Of a DNA stretch of 64,000 bases, positions 46,762 through 58,327 are shown one piece after another. The notes beneath the pieces are model-generated. The model saw only the letters and a list, made by a program, of their open reading frames with translations, ran no database searches and was not told where the DNA came from. Both the position numbers and the translations under genes were made by a program. The stretch is from Strongylocentrotus droebachiensis (taxonomy: Eukaryota > Echinodermata > Echinoidea > Camarodonta > Strongylocentrotidae), in assembly GCA_035222895.1 (NCBI GenBank), contig JAVYIG010000060.1, positions 744,001 through 808,000 on the forward strand, read 5' to 3'. Every line of letters begins with the position of its first letter. The stretch's first letter is position 1.

Positions 46762-48711
46762 ATACCTTTTTTTGTATAAATTACATTTATACCACAACAA
46801 ATCATTTTCTCTCGTTTGATTCACTTCTGGAACAAATTATATATCGGGGTGATTCCTGGCGAGATGACCGAATATATAACTTATATGTTAACTAATATAT
46901 ATTGATGACTCAATAACATTTTCGCAATATTTCTGATTCAGATATTTTTTTCGGGCAAGTGGCCCTCGAGCCCCTTACATGAAAATGTGCCAAGACGTCT
47001 ATGTATATATGAGAGATGGAAAACTAATTTTCTTCGAGGAAATTTGGATTTGGGTGACGCGAAACTTTTGAACCCCTTATAGGATGGCGTGACAAACAAC
47101 ATAGGAAGGACACAGTTTGACATTTTTCGGCAATTCATTGTATTACTCGATTGAAGGCTTATTCCAGCAGCTTGCATGGGATGAAGCAAACTCTACTAAC
47201 TGTTATAAACGAAAGAGGGCACTCTTCCATTCTGGTATTCTAACACCAAGAGTCTGTAAGCGTGACCCACACAGGCATCGATCTGCACACAAAGCGAAAC
47301 AAAACCAAAACACAAACAATGAAGAAAAGAAAAATACTTTGCAGAATTTTGTTCATACTCCTTTTAAGCTCCCATTTAAGATTTTAATTTTTTGTTTCAG
47401 GACAACCATTTGTCTTACTTCCAATCTCTTTTGGCTCACATCAAACCCGAGTCAAAGGGGGAGGGGAGAGCGAAAGGGGGTATAAATTGCATAATGATGA
47501 TAAACCCTAAACCCAATAAAATAGTGCAAAGAGTAAGAAATATTTACTTTCATTGATATGCATTTATTGTCTACATTTCACAAAGACATTTTAACGCTAT
47601 ATACTTGGCATCATAACGCAATGCCATTTTGGTCTAGAGTAGACCTTAGACTAACATGTGTTGGGTGTCACCAGTGCCTTGGAAAGGAACAGGTTAATGA
47701 ATCATTGTAACCCTCTCGTCATGTCGTACCAGTACAACTGAATGGGATGTGCAAGGGGCCTTTTCCCTACTTTTATATATCAATAGTTCAGTTGTTTTTA
47801 CTTGCATAATTAGGTGGTCACACTCCTTCATTTCAGATCTTATTTGATGGACGGATTGTTTTCCACTGTAACACAGTCTGCCACTATGAAACACAGGAGG
47901 GCGCGTTTCTGTATTCAAATGTTAATACGAGCAATAAGAGTATATTTTCTTTATGTGTGTTAACATTTGATTTCTTTGTTATATTTTCTTCTGCATAATT
48001 TTTGATCCAGTATTGGTACTTTGGATGTATATAAAGAGGTTATTTCTCTCCTTTTCTGTTAGATATTTTATCCAGAGCACACCAGAGATGTAGATTTTCT
48101 TACACTGATAGTTTTCACTGTAGATATTTGTCTTTTTGAAAAAAGAACTGTTTGAACTGAGAAAAATTGAATATAAAGATTTACCGGTGCTCCCGGTAAA
48201 TTTTGATACATTTCAAAAAGCTCCTACGGCCGTACAATGGTACCTGCGACCATGACAAATCTCAGAATATGTAGTTGTGGTATATAATTTCCGAACGGGA
48301 ATAGCTAATTGGTCGATTTTAGTTAATAAACATTGTTTTATAGCTTGATTAATATCTTGATTCAACATGAAGTGTTTATTATTTACAATTTCATAATTTT
48401 AGAGGCGATTTCGACCGCGACAACGATCACTGAATAATGTAGGATCGCATATGCTTCCAATATTTTCATTTGAACCAAATTCATGACCCCATACCAAAAC
48501 TTTGTATTACCTTTAATGAATCTTCCTGTATGTTATTTTCCCCCTTTTTACGTTCAATAACAAAGAAGAAATAAACAAAAAAAGGCTATTAACGATATCT
48601 TGTGAATGAAATAAATTCATAAATAATGAACTCAAATTGATTACGTTCATTTCAGGTTAAAGAAAAACAAAATATTTTCAAAAGCATATTTGGAAAAGAT
48701 GTTTAATTATA
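46762..48711. other. Long non-coding stretch
   Basis: AT-rich with short purine runs. Open frames near 47117-47485 and 47694-47918 lack motifs, splice signals or similarity I can recognise. Confidence 0.5.
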
Positions 48712-48719
48712 GTAAATTC

Positions 48720-50516
48720 GGTTCTAGGACAATAAACCCCTGGGCAATTACCCCCCGGAAAACTACCTCCGAAGGACAATTACCCCCCGGAAAATTACCC
48801 CCTGAGGACAACTACCCCCCGAGGACAATTACCCCCCAGGACAATTACCCCCCCCCCCCCTAGGACAACTACCCCCTTGGACAATCAGGATTCAATAGCA
48901 AAAGACGATCTGACACATTGAGAGATGGCTACGAGCCCATAAGATACCCTGCATGAACCCATATTATATAGCACATTGTCTTCATCATTACTACACATTT
49001 CCTTTTGATTATAATTTATGCAACGCCAATGCGGTTGCTGATTTCCACGAAGGGTGTAAGTCTTAGGTAATTGTCCAGCGCTTCTCAAAATGCATAGGAA
49101 TATATTTCTCTGGAGCAGCGTTATTTAAACGTTTTGTTAGTCACGGTACCCTCTTAAGAAATGGAAAGTTTCTCCCAAATTCCAAAGTCTTAGCAGACTA
49201 TTTATTTTGCATGACCCTGGCACTCGTCAGGTGCTATGTAGACACGTATGGGCACATTTAGGAATAAAAAAGGAAAAGACATTTTCAATCTGGCAAACAA
49301 TTAGTTTGTAAGCAACACACTAGAAACGATTTAAAGTACTGTATGCGGGCACTTTGCCGCCGAATGTACATGAATAAAAAATGATGTATTCGGTCATGAC
49401 CTTGATACACGATTATGAGGATATTCGGGCCTCTCGTCGCCCTTATTTATCATGTTTCTAAAAACGTAATGAGTGTGGTAACAATGTAATCTCGAAATAA
49501 AAGATATAATATATATTCGGGCGACTCGGAAGACTCTTTATTATCTTTTACTTTTGAATTTATAATGTAATTACATACTCTAACCGTTTCTGATATTTGT
49601 TTTTCACAAAACCAACGTTTTCCAAATGTAACTAACATTTTCTTGCGGCACCCTAGTTGATAAACGCTGCGCTGGAGTTACAAAATCAAATGAGATGAAT
49701 TACCAGAGAGCGGATATTTATCTTCTTTTGACATGGCACCGTACATAAATTGAAGGCAATTTATATTTCAAAATAATTTAACGTACAAGAAAACATATTA
49801 TACTTCAGCATGACAACAAAAATATATAGATAACGTGAAGAAAACCTAAATTTTGGATCATGTATGAGGGCCCATTATAAATACAAAGAAAAATACACGA
49901 TCAGCTGAGAAAAACTTACAGAGGATGCAAAAATGAAATCTTAAATAAAAATATCTTTGTTGTGCCTTTGTTGGTGAAAGAGGCTGTATAAACGCGTACT
50001 CATCTGCGCGCAATGTATTGTTAACTTTCTAAGAAATGTAATTTCTGTTCTTTACTCGGTAGCAAAACTACTGGGGAATTGGGCCCCCCCCCCCCACATC
50101 GAATTGAATAATTTGAAAAGACTGAAATGAACTTGATAAATAACAAAGAAAATGAAAGTTCATGATTTTTTCTGCAAATAGCAATTTGGAGAGTAGGTCG
50201 CATTATTCGTCACAGTGTTAAGAGTTCCTCGGGTCGGTCATTTGGTGAAGTTGTCATCGGAGGTAGTTCTCCTCGAGGGTAATTGTCATTGGGGGTAATT
50301 GTCCTCGGGGGTCGTTGTCCTCGGGGGGTAATTGTCCTCAGGGGGGAATTGTCCTCGGGGGTGTAATTTTCCGGGGGGTAATTTTCCGGGGGGTAATTGT
50401 CCTCGGGGGGTAATTCTCCGGGGAGTCATTTTCCAGGGGGTAATTGTCCTTTGGGGGTGGTTTTCCGGGGATAATTTTCCGGGGGTGATTGCCCAGGGGG
50501 TAATTGTCCTGATACG
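48720..50516. mobile_element. Complete foldback DNA transposon with G/C-rich repeat arms
   Basis: Exact 8-bp duplications GTAAATTC flank it (48712-48719 and 50517-50524). The left arm (48720-48890) starts GGTTCTAGGACAAT and is built of ~15-17-bp units like GGACAATTACCCCCC. The right arm (50225-50516) is the G-rich complement ending GTCCTGATACG. The 1.3-kb interior has no transposase and no long frame. Drosophila FB and sea urchin TU elements share this design of long terminal inversions made of short tandem repeats. Relation to TU is my inference. Confidence 0.85.
50225..50516. repeat. G-rich arm of the foldback element
   Basis: About 18 units of the type GGGGGTAATTGTCCTC or GGGGGTAATTTTCC. 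Runs of four to six G at regular spacing could form G-quadruplexes on the plus strand. Confidence 0.9.
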
Positions 50517-50524
50517 GTAAATTC

Positions 50525-51860
50525 CTTATCAAGTAAGAACAATTCAAGAACAGAAACGGTAATCATTGATTCGGCGACACCCACCCAAGTTGTTCAGCAC
50601 ATGATCAATCCTCCCCGCACGAAGGGAACATTCCTCCCCCCCCCCCCCCCCACACTGCACATATGCCTACGATGCAGTACAAAACAAAGAGCAAGGGCTG
50701 TTGAACTGACGACTGGGGGATTCGCTCCTCTCTTTGATGTGCTCAGCTTGGTAAGAAGAACATTCCCGGCGCTGACTTTCTCTCTCAGGTAGTTAAAGTG
50801 GGCCGGGCTTCTTAGGTCAAGCATCGCTGAGGGGTAACACCGAGATACACTGGGTTGCCTCAGTGTTCAAATTGATGCTGCCATTCAATGTGATCTTAGT
50901 CCTTGATCATGATGTATTTTCGTCAGGTGGAAGGCACAGGCTTGCGATTTGGAAGGCTCTTATGTGATTCGTACGGTAGAAGGAGGATAAATTTGCAAGT
51001 GCCTCATTTAGAGTGGGTTCTGTGGTGACACGTTGGTCATCCCACAGTGTTACGTTTGGATGCCGTAACATGTTTCTCCCTTAAGACGAAAGAACAGGCT
51101 TATAACCCAAGGACTAAGGGTTAACCAATTATTTTGTCTGCGATAACGACTTCTTTTTACGAAATCAATTTTTGGTAAAACTAGTATTGCATGAAAAAAC
51201 TGATTTAACTCTTATCATGCCACAGGGCTAATCCCCATTGTACAAATGCACTGGAAACGTGTGCAGCTTATACTGAATTGAATTTATAGAAACCTGCTTA
51301 AAGTGTTTTCCATTGAAGCACTTTGAAGTCATTAGATTAATTGGCGTGTACTGCTTCTGAGGCTTTTGATGCCAATTTCTTGCAACTAAAACTGTGTCTA
51401 TCGTACACAGTTTTATCGCATAGATTAGTAAAAAGGCCGTGATAGATAAACAATTCAATGGCATGCTTATTTTAAAAACCAAATGTTTGTTTAATCCCCC
51501 AGGTTTGTTTTGGATGAAATGATTGATTAATAATATTGTTATAATGAAGATGATTTGCATATTAAACATAGCTCTGAGAGTTTATTGTAAATTTGGGATG
51601 TGCATTGTTTTAAACCGTTTACAAATATATATATTTTTTTGTTGTTCTATAGTTGGTTGAGGACTCTGTATTTCATGAATCTTTCTTTTCGCCTATTCTT
51701 TCGTCGGTTATTTAGCCGAAAAATGTTGTTGATATATTCTGTTTTGCCCAGTACAATTATGGTTTCTAATATTGGACAATGTATTAGTGTGTTTTACGAA
51801 AGTTTGTGTCTCCGACTGGTCTCCTAAAATGTGTTTACGTGTCCCCCAGTATATCCTGCT
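50525..51860. other. Non-coding stretch
   Basis: Poly-C at about 50635-50651, then ordinary AT-rich DNA. No gene or element recognised. Confidence 0.5.
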
Positions 51861-52100
51861 ATCTCTCTCTCTCTCTCTCTCATTTACTATCCGTCTTCTT
51901 TTACACACTCTCTATCTCTCTCTCTGTTCTCTCTCTTTTTATCACCCCTCTCTACCTCTCCATCTGTCTCGGATCCCTTCGCCTACCTCTTCTTCTCTTT
52001 CTCTTCCTGTTCTATTTATGGACCCTTTCAGCATTCCTCAATTCTTTTCCCATCGTCTCTCGTTTCTTACGCGCTCTCATTCTCTATCATGCGTTTCACA
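51861..52100. repeat. CT-rich low-complexity tract
   Basis: (TC)n run at about 51861-51880 followed by CT-rich DNA that opens spurious Ser/Leu-rich frames on the plus strand. Confidence 0.8.
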
Positions 52101-52252
52101 CTGTCAACATTTTGCTAAGCCCACTTCGTCTTCATACTCGGTTTTTCCAAACTGGCCTATCCCTAATAATAGCACGGGATATTTTTCCCCGGAAATAAAA
52201 GCAGAGTTGGCACGGAGATTGTGGTCCTTTCTCTTGAAATGCGTTGCTTTTA

Positions 52253-52667
52253 AGGGCCCGGTCACACATAGTGGACGCACGGCCTGCGCATTGAAAATGT
52301 TCAACTTTTGCCAGTGCGTTGTCGTGCGTTAGGTGTGCGTCATCCATCGTTACTCGTTCATCGAGTACGCTGGACCAACGATGGACCAACGCTATGCATT
52401 CGTCGTCATTCGCTGTGTGCGTCGGGATTTGTTGTGCATGCTCAAAAGTGTGCGCCAAAAGGACGCCAGACCCGCGCGGAGCGCGCTAGACCATGCAACG
52501 CCAGACATACGTGGAGCACACGCCCTGTATACGCGCAGCGCGCTAGCAACACGCTACATATTCGGTGTCAGCTCGCTAGCATCTCCCAAATCCTGACAAA
52601 ACTCGGGTGCAAGACCTTTCCGATTTCCAATGCCCGGGCCGTGCGTCGTCTATGTGTGACCGGGCCT
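52253..52667. mobile_element. CpG-rich TIR element (GGCCCGGTCACAC ends)
   Basis: Left end AGGGCCCGGTCACACATAG and right end CTATGTGTGACCGGGCCT, with inversion continuing into GACGCACGGCC. The core is rich in CpG and GTGCG words. No transposase. I could not find a convincing target duplication. Confidence 0.75.
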
Positions 52668-53948
52668 AATTAGAGCTCACTCAAGTGAGAACACAAGTAA
52701 ACAAAAATATGCGGCTAAGAAAAAGCGGTGGCCACCCGTGAAGTGGAAACGCCGTATCCAATCAAAAATATTAAGGAGGTCATGACTTCCATATAGAAAA
52801 GAGTCATTTATTACAGTTATTATTGTATGCATTTTGGTAGAAACAAAGACAAAAGAGAGTCCATAAAATAAGAGTAATACGTGGGAAAAATAGAAATATT
52901 ACAGTTTTTGGGACTTTGATACATGCCCTGAAATATTTCTATAACTAATTTCACTCGAAGAATTACACAAAATGAGTGAAATATTATCAAAGATACTTAA
53001 CAAAAAATATATTTATGTTTCCAGGAAGTTTGTCGACAGCTGCTGCTAACACGGAAAATGAGACGACATTGGGCTGGATTACTATGTTTTTTCCGACATA
53101 AGTACAGAGAGGGTACATCATATTATTTTATATTATACTTTGTAAAAGGTTACCCAAGTGACTCCCGGCTTATTTGTTCTATCCACACGAGTCAGATTGA
53201 GCGGATGATACAACGTTTCCTTTTGTTATAAGCATATTACACAGTAGTTAGTTTATATCTTATATCTCACAAGTCCTATATAGTAAATATCAAGTGCTGG
53301 AGATGAGTAATAACGCTTCATATTTACATTCTTTAACTAATTTGACTAGCAAAAATATAATACAATTTAATCTCTGAGGCAAAAATGAAGCATACAGATT
53401 TACAAATAAACGATTATTACAAGGAAGTTAACAAAAAGCAATTGCATTAGCTGGAAGAACATTTTAAAAAGTTTAAGACATTAGACTGCGGATTAAAACA
53501 TGGATATTAAAGATAAACTTGGGTTCTGGTAAATATGGACAATAAATTCTCACAGCATCCATTAAAACTTAAACTGATTGTTTAAGATTATAAATAAGTG
53601 AGATGTGCCAAACGATTTTGGTAGACAATGTATAGAGGTTAAGTAATGAGCATAGAAAGATAAAGAAGTCAAGATAAGTATAGGCCCGACAACATTTGCT
53701 TAACATAGGTCACTATAATTATGTGCACATGAGAGTTGTGGATTGTATCCACTGTTCATTCACTTCCAATCAAGTCCAATATACACTCCGTAGTTGCTTG
53801 AAAAACTGATTTAAAGGAAATGTAATCTTTAAAAGAGGACCATGCAAGATTTCCACGTTGTGATGATATGCGTTTGAATGGGCAGTTACAGCAATGAGAC
53901 GTGAATGCCCCTTTTTCGCAGTAAAACCATAATCTGATCGTTTTTAAA
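52668..53948. other. AT-rich non-coding stretch
   Basis: No coding frame, terminal repeat or known motif recognised. Confidence 0.5.
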
Positions 53949-54130
53949 TAAATTCAGATTCAGATTCAGATTCAGATAAATGTTATTGGTCCATTTGGAA
54001 AGTGAGTTGTTGGCATTACATAAAGCACGTGAACAATATACAATACAAAATATAATATACACAAATAGTAGCAAATGTACAATTACATATTCATATGGAA
54101 ACACGGATATAAATTGTTTTTACATAGTGG
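53949..54130 (-). mobile_element. LINE 3' tail with (TCTGAA)n end
   Basis: On the minus strand a sequence with CATTTATCTGAATCTGAATC closes a LINE-like 3' UTR. On the plus strand it is (CAGATT)n at about 53954-53976. Only the tail is present. Confidence 0.55.
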
Positions 54131-54829
54131 AATAATATAAGAATATAGGATAAATAAATAAATTGACCCATAACACTATATATTGAAAATGTACGATTGC
54201 GTAGATTTTGGAAATATTTGTGTTAACTTTTATTATATTTTTTTGTTATTATTATTATTATTATTATTATCATTATTATTATCATCATCATTATCAACAA
54301 TATTTACTACACGTATCATTATTTGTCACGGTTATATAGCTTAATTTTTTTTTCTTTCATAAATTAAATGGTATATAAATTAAACGGTATATAATTAAAA
54401 CTTGGAATAACATATCATATCATAGTGTATTATTTATTTTTTGCTCGCGATACTGGTTCATTTGGGTGACAAGGAAAGGGTACACATTTATCCTTTGAGT
54501 GCTCGTGCGAGTACATTCCCGTCAAATCTGGTGAATTATCCCCGCTTTCACACAGGGGAACACACTATTCAAAACTGATTAGTTTAAAGAGCTTTAAACT
54601 AATCAGCTTTACATTCACCGTCGCACAGACAATTTCGGTGCGATCGTGTGTGTGTTATTGGGTTTGTACAGATGTGTATCAATCAGATATCATTATTTAC
54701 GTCTGGGTTAAACTTAACCATTCAAGAGATCGTTTCGAGATTCACTGCTCTTAAATTGCGCATTAGAGCCATTGCGCATTGTGTGTTTACTATCAGGCAG
54801 ATTTGTTTTTATTTATTTATTTCTAATCT
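54131..54829. other. Non-coding stretch with (ATT)n and a short palindrome
   Basis: (ATT)n/(ATC)n at about 54245-54293. A perfect 15-bp inverted repeat (CTGATTAGTTTAAAG, spacer AG) spans 54575-54606. No gene seen. Confidence 0.55.
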
Positions 54830-55620
54830 TTAGTCAGGGTAGCCCATTCGCCAATAAGAAGTGGTCTTCCATGGGGCCCTGAATAAACATGAACATATTT
54901 ACATCAAAAAGCATGTTTATATACAGAACAGTTAAAATTACATTTCCATAGTATATTTAGAAAGATATGGCACAGCAATAATAGACGTGGCAAAAATAAT
55001 ACTCGTTTGCAAAATACACATATATAATTAACCTCGTTCAACAGTAATGCCAAAAGAAAAATATTGAATAAGTCGCAAGTATGTGAATAAATTATATTAA
55101 TATTACAGAACATGCACATAGTGTATGTTCGGCTGAGCCATTCACAAATTACAACTTTGTTTAAACAATCTCTTAAATGATTTGACAGAGGAAGCCGTGC
55201 TCATCAAATTATCTAGCTTATTCCATTCAAATATAGAAGAAACAATTGGGCCACACTTATAACAATCAGTGTGAAATCTAGGCACACGTAAACATCCACT
55301 GTCTATTTGCCTTGTATGATGCTCATGTACATCATTAGGATTGATTAAGCCTACATAAAGTTAAGAAGGTGCTAAGTTATACACGCATTTATATATCATC
55401 ATAACGCGACTTATCTCAAACCGTTTGTCTAGTGTCATTCATTCTTGTGAACAAATCAGCCGAAGGTGTGTAATATGTCTTGTTCAATATTATTCTTGCG
55501 GCCGTCTTTTGAATTTGTTTGCCGCTTAGTTTCATGGGAATGAAATCTGTTCGACCATACAACAGAGCAGTAATCTAATCGTGGCAACACTAGACTGTTA
55601 TAAAATAACTTTTAGGACTG
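54830..55620 (-). mobile_element. LINE 3' end, degenerate
   Basis: The minus strand reads LDKRFEISRVMMIYKCVYNL, HEHHTRQIDSGCLRVPRFHT and CYKCGPIVSSIFEWNKLDNL (about 55140-55440), a CR1/Jockey-type C-terminus. The 3' end near 54830-54880 carries the GGGTAGCCCATTCGCC-type tail seen on many invertebrate LINEs. The RT is absent and several stops are present. Confidence 0.7.
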
Positions 55621-56372
55621 TTTAGGCAAAAAACTCTTTGCTCTCTTTATCATGCTCATGTTTTTCTGCGTAAGTTAACTTACGTTTTCGATCTGTTTAG
55701 ACCATTACAGTTCGCGATAATTAGCGCCCAGTCTTATCTTCGCCCAGTTAAGGACGTATATCTGTTTACACACACAATGTCTTGCCTCTTAGATACGTAC
55801 TTCGTATATGTAGCCTGCTCTGACCGGTATTTAGATCGTGAGTTTGTATCTGTCCGAACATCTTATATTTCGTTTTAGTTTAGTTAAAGAGCTTTTAACA
55901 AAGCAGTTTTAGATATCTTCTGGACATATCACTTAAATATTCCTTTCTGATCTTGCTCTCATTTATGATAACATTAAACCTGAAACTTATTTAGTGTCAA
56001 TAGGATTCTATCGACTATTTCACAACAATTACGAGATATATTTTGAAGGCAGAATCCTTCCATATTCCGATTGCATTCGTACTATCAGTAGAATGACGTA
56101 CGTTACAGTACGCGAATTGTTTGAGTAAATAACTGTTATTTGCTCTCTGGTGCCAACAAAATCATATGAAGGGGAAATGTAAATCCGTTTTAAACGAACA
56201 AAATAATAAGTTAAAACTTCACATGACGTGGCGCTTCTAATTGTTAAATCTTCGACGTATTGAGCTGTTGAGTAGAATATAGAAGTATCTTGCCATACAT
56301 ATACATGAACTAAGATCTAAGTTATCTCTGTAAAGATTCGTGAAGCTTACCAAAAATTGACTATACATGGGA
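55621..56372. other. Non-coding stretch
   Basis: No element recognised. On the minus strand it follows the stop codon of the death-domain exon, so it may hold its 3' UTR. Confidence 0.4.
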
Positions 56373-56664
56373 TTATACCATTCCCTTCAAATGTATCTCT
56401 GCAATATGGGTGAGTTGTGCTTCTGTAAGCGCTATTCTTAACTTGCCTATCTGCTCCTCGGGACTTGTCTTTCTCTTCCATTCGAATAACATGTTTCTCG
56501 TGCCAACTGGTGACACCTTTCCACTCTGATGGTTGGAGGCAACATACTTATCGATGTCAACTTTGACAAAACCTAGGGAAAAGCCCAGGTTATTTACTGT
56601 GTTATCGTCGGTGCCCACTGTATTGGAGATATTGTTCAGTTTCTGTTCTTCGATTCCAGTCATA
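56373..56664 (-). CDS. Death-domain exon of a host gene
   Basis: On the minus strand the acceptor ATTTCTTACAG leads into a 292-nt exon ending in TAA (56375-56373). After MTGIEEQKLNNISN the product follows the six-helix death-domain pattern: NNLGFSLGFVKVDIDKYVAS, the conserved Trp in NMLFEWKRKT, and LRIALTEAQLTHIAEIHLKG. Death domains are protein-interaction modules in apoptosis and innate immune signalling, and echinoderms carry many. It enters in phase 2. A weak alternative donor overlaps the stop. Upstream exons are not securely joined. Confidence 0.65.
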
Positions 56665-56700
56665 CTGTAAGAAATGAGTGACATTTAAAGGGCATGTATC

Positions 56701-57480
56701 TTGAATTGAATTGATTTGAATTGAATCGAATACATTTTCTTCTGCAACATACAAATCAAATTACATTACAACAATATAATATAATTATACATAACAAGTA
56801 TTTAGAATGTTTATTTAATATAAAAATAATAAATGATGACATTTAAACAAAATGTAACGGATAACACAAAACCAATAATTATAGCGATAAGCGATTGCTT
56901 GAAACCTTGATAACCCGGGCGAAAGAGAGAGGGTGTCGATGATAAACAAATTTAAATAAAAACTTGTGATGGTGATGACGTTGATGATAGTGATAATGGT
57001 GAAAATGAAAATGAAATAATGCTAATGTAAATATGTCTAACACAGAAAACTTATATGAGTGTACGGGAGTTATAAAATATAGTGAAGGATGTTTTTATAG
57101 AAATCTGACAGTAATGTTGAATATTATTTCAGCACTGCATGGAAAAATATCAAACAATGTACTTTGATAGAAATGCTTTCTTCGTATTGAATTTAAATAA
57201 ATCTAGGATTTTAAATGATTTGATTGAGTCTTTGAGTGCATTCCATAAATCTGGACCATGATGTATTATTGATTTATGCAAGTTCAATTATATAGGATTT
57301 ATGAAATGAAAGTTTAACGAATTCCGAGTAGGGTAAGGATGGGTAGTGGTATTTAATACAAACAAAATCGTTAATGAGTCAGGAATCAGGTTATTCATTT
57401 CTTTAAACATGAAGACCAAACTCTGTTGTTGGTGTATTTAAAAAAAATGTCAATGTTATGATCTAATGTTATGTTATGTC
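56701..57480 (-). mobile_element. Jockey-supergroup LINE 3' end
   Basis: The minus strand reads FKEMNNLIPDSL, THPYPTRNSLNFHFINPI and LHKSIIHHGPDLWNALKDSI (about 57180-57420). The 3' end has an (AATTC)n-like tail at 56701-56732. Same C-terminal type as 58917-59291. Confidence 0.75.
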
Positions 57481-58327
57481 TAATTATGATCTTGCTAAAG
57501 AGCTAGTCAAATACTTACCGTCGCTTACAGTGTGATACCAATATAACGGACTTCCATAAAACAATTGGTATAAACTCACCAGAGGCTCATCCTTCGTTTA
57601 GTTTAGTTTGGTTTTATTTAGTTATTATAGGTCGATTTTTTTTGGTTCTATTGATCTTTACTTTATGTACGTCCTCTCGAGACTACTTACATAAAACATA
57701 CAGTAGGGCTTACAGGAGGTTACAAGTGAGGATTATTTTTAAGTATTTTATCAAATATGTTTTTAATATACACAAGCAACGAAAATAAAAAAATGCATTC
57801 ATGTACATTTCACGGTGGGTACCCACAAATAATATTAGTTGGGATAATCCTTTAAATTCATAATAATATATTAGATCGGATTATTAAATTTGATATTATT
57901 TAAAAATCACATTTTTACATGAAGTTATTATTGTTTGCGTATTTGTTATTATGCCTTACGTTTATGTGTTCTTTGTGATTCAGTTGTTGTACTTGCAAAC
58001 AATGCAGAACAAGACAATTCAAAGAGCCCTAGCACAACTTGCCAAGTTTAACCAACCGGTTTTATAATGGTAAGTGATACCTTATGAACATTCCTGGATT
58101 ATACTAAATGGTCACTTGTGTGTCGATTGCGTAGGAACTTCCACTTTTATTTACGAAAAGTCAAATGTTTAGTGAAATGGTCAAAAATCTCGCAAAAAGC
58201 CAAAGATGGTCCCTATAAAAAATGACATGTTTACGTAAACATTTGTGAAAATAAGGAACAGACGAAGTGTAGGGTAAAGCCAAAACATTTGTATGTATAT
58301 ATACTAGGAAGAGCAGGGTATTAATAT
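57481..58327. other. Non-coding stretch, possible LINE 3' UTR
   Basis: A (TTTAG)n-like run at 57597-57625 could be the tail of another minus-strand LINE. Nothing coding is recognised. Confidence 0.4.

Noticed and set aside
51772-52332. A 186-codon plus-strand frame
   Set aside because: It is mostly CT-repeat sequence followed by the end of a TIR element. No motif and no splice context.
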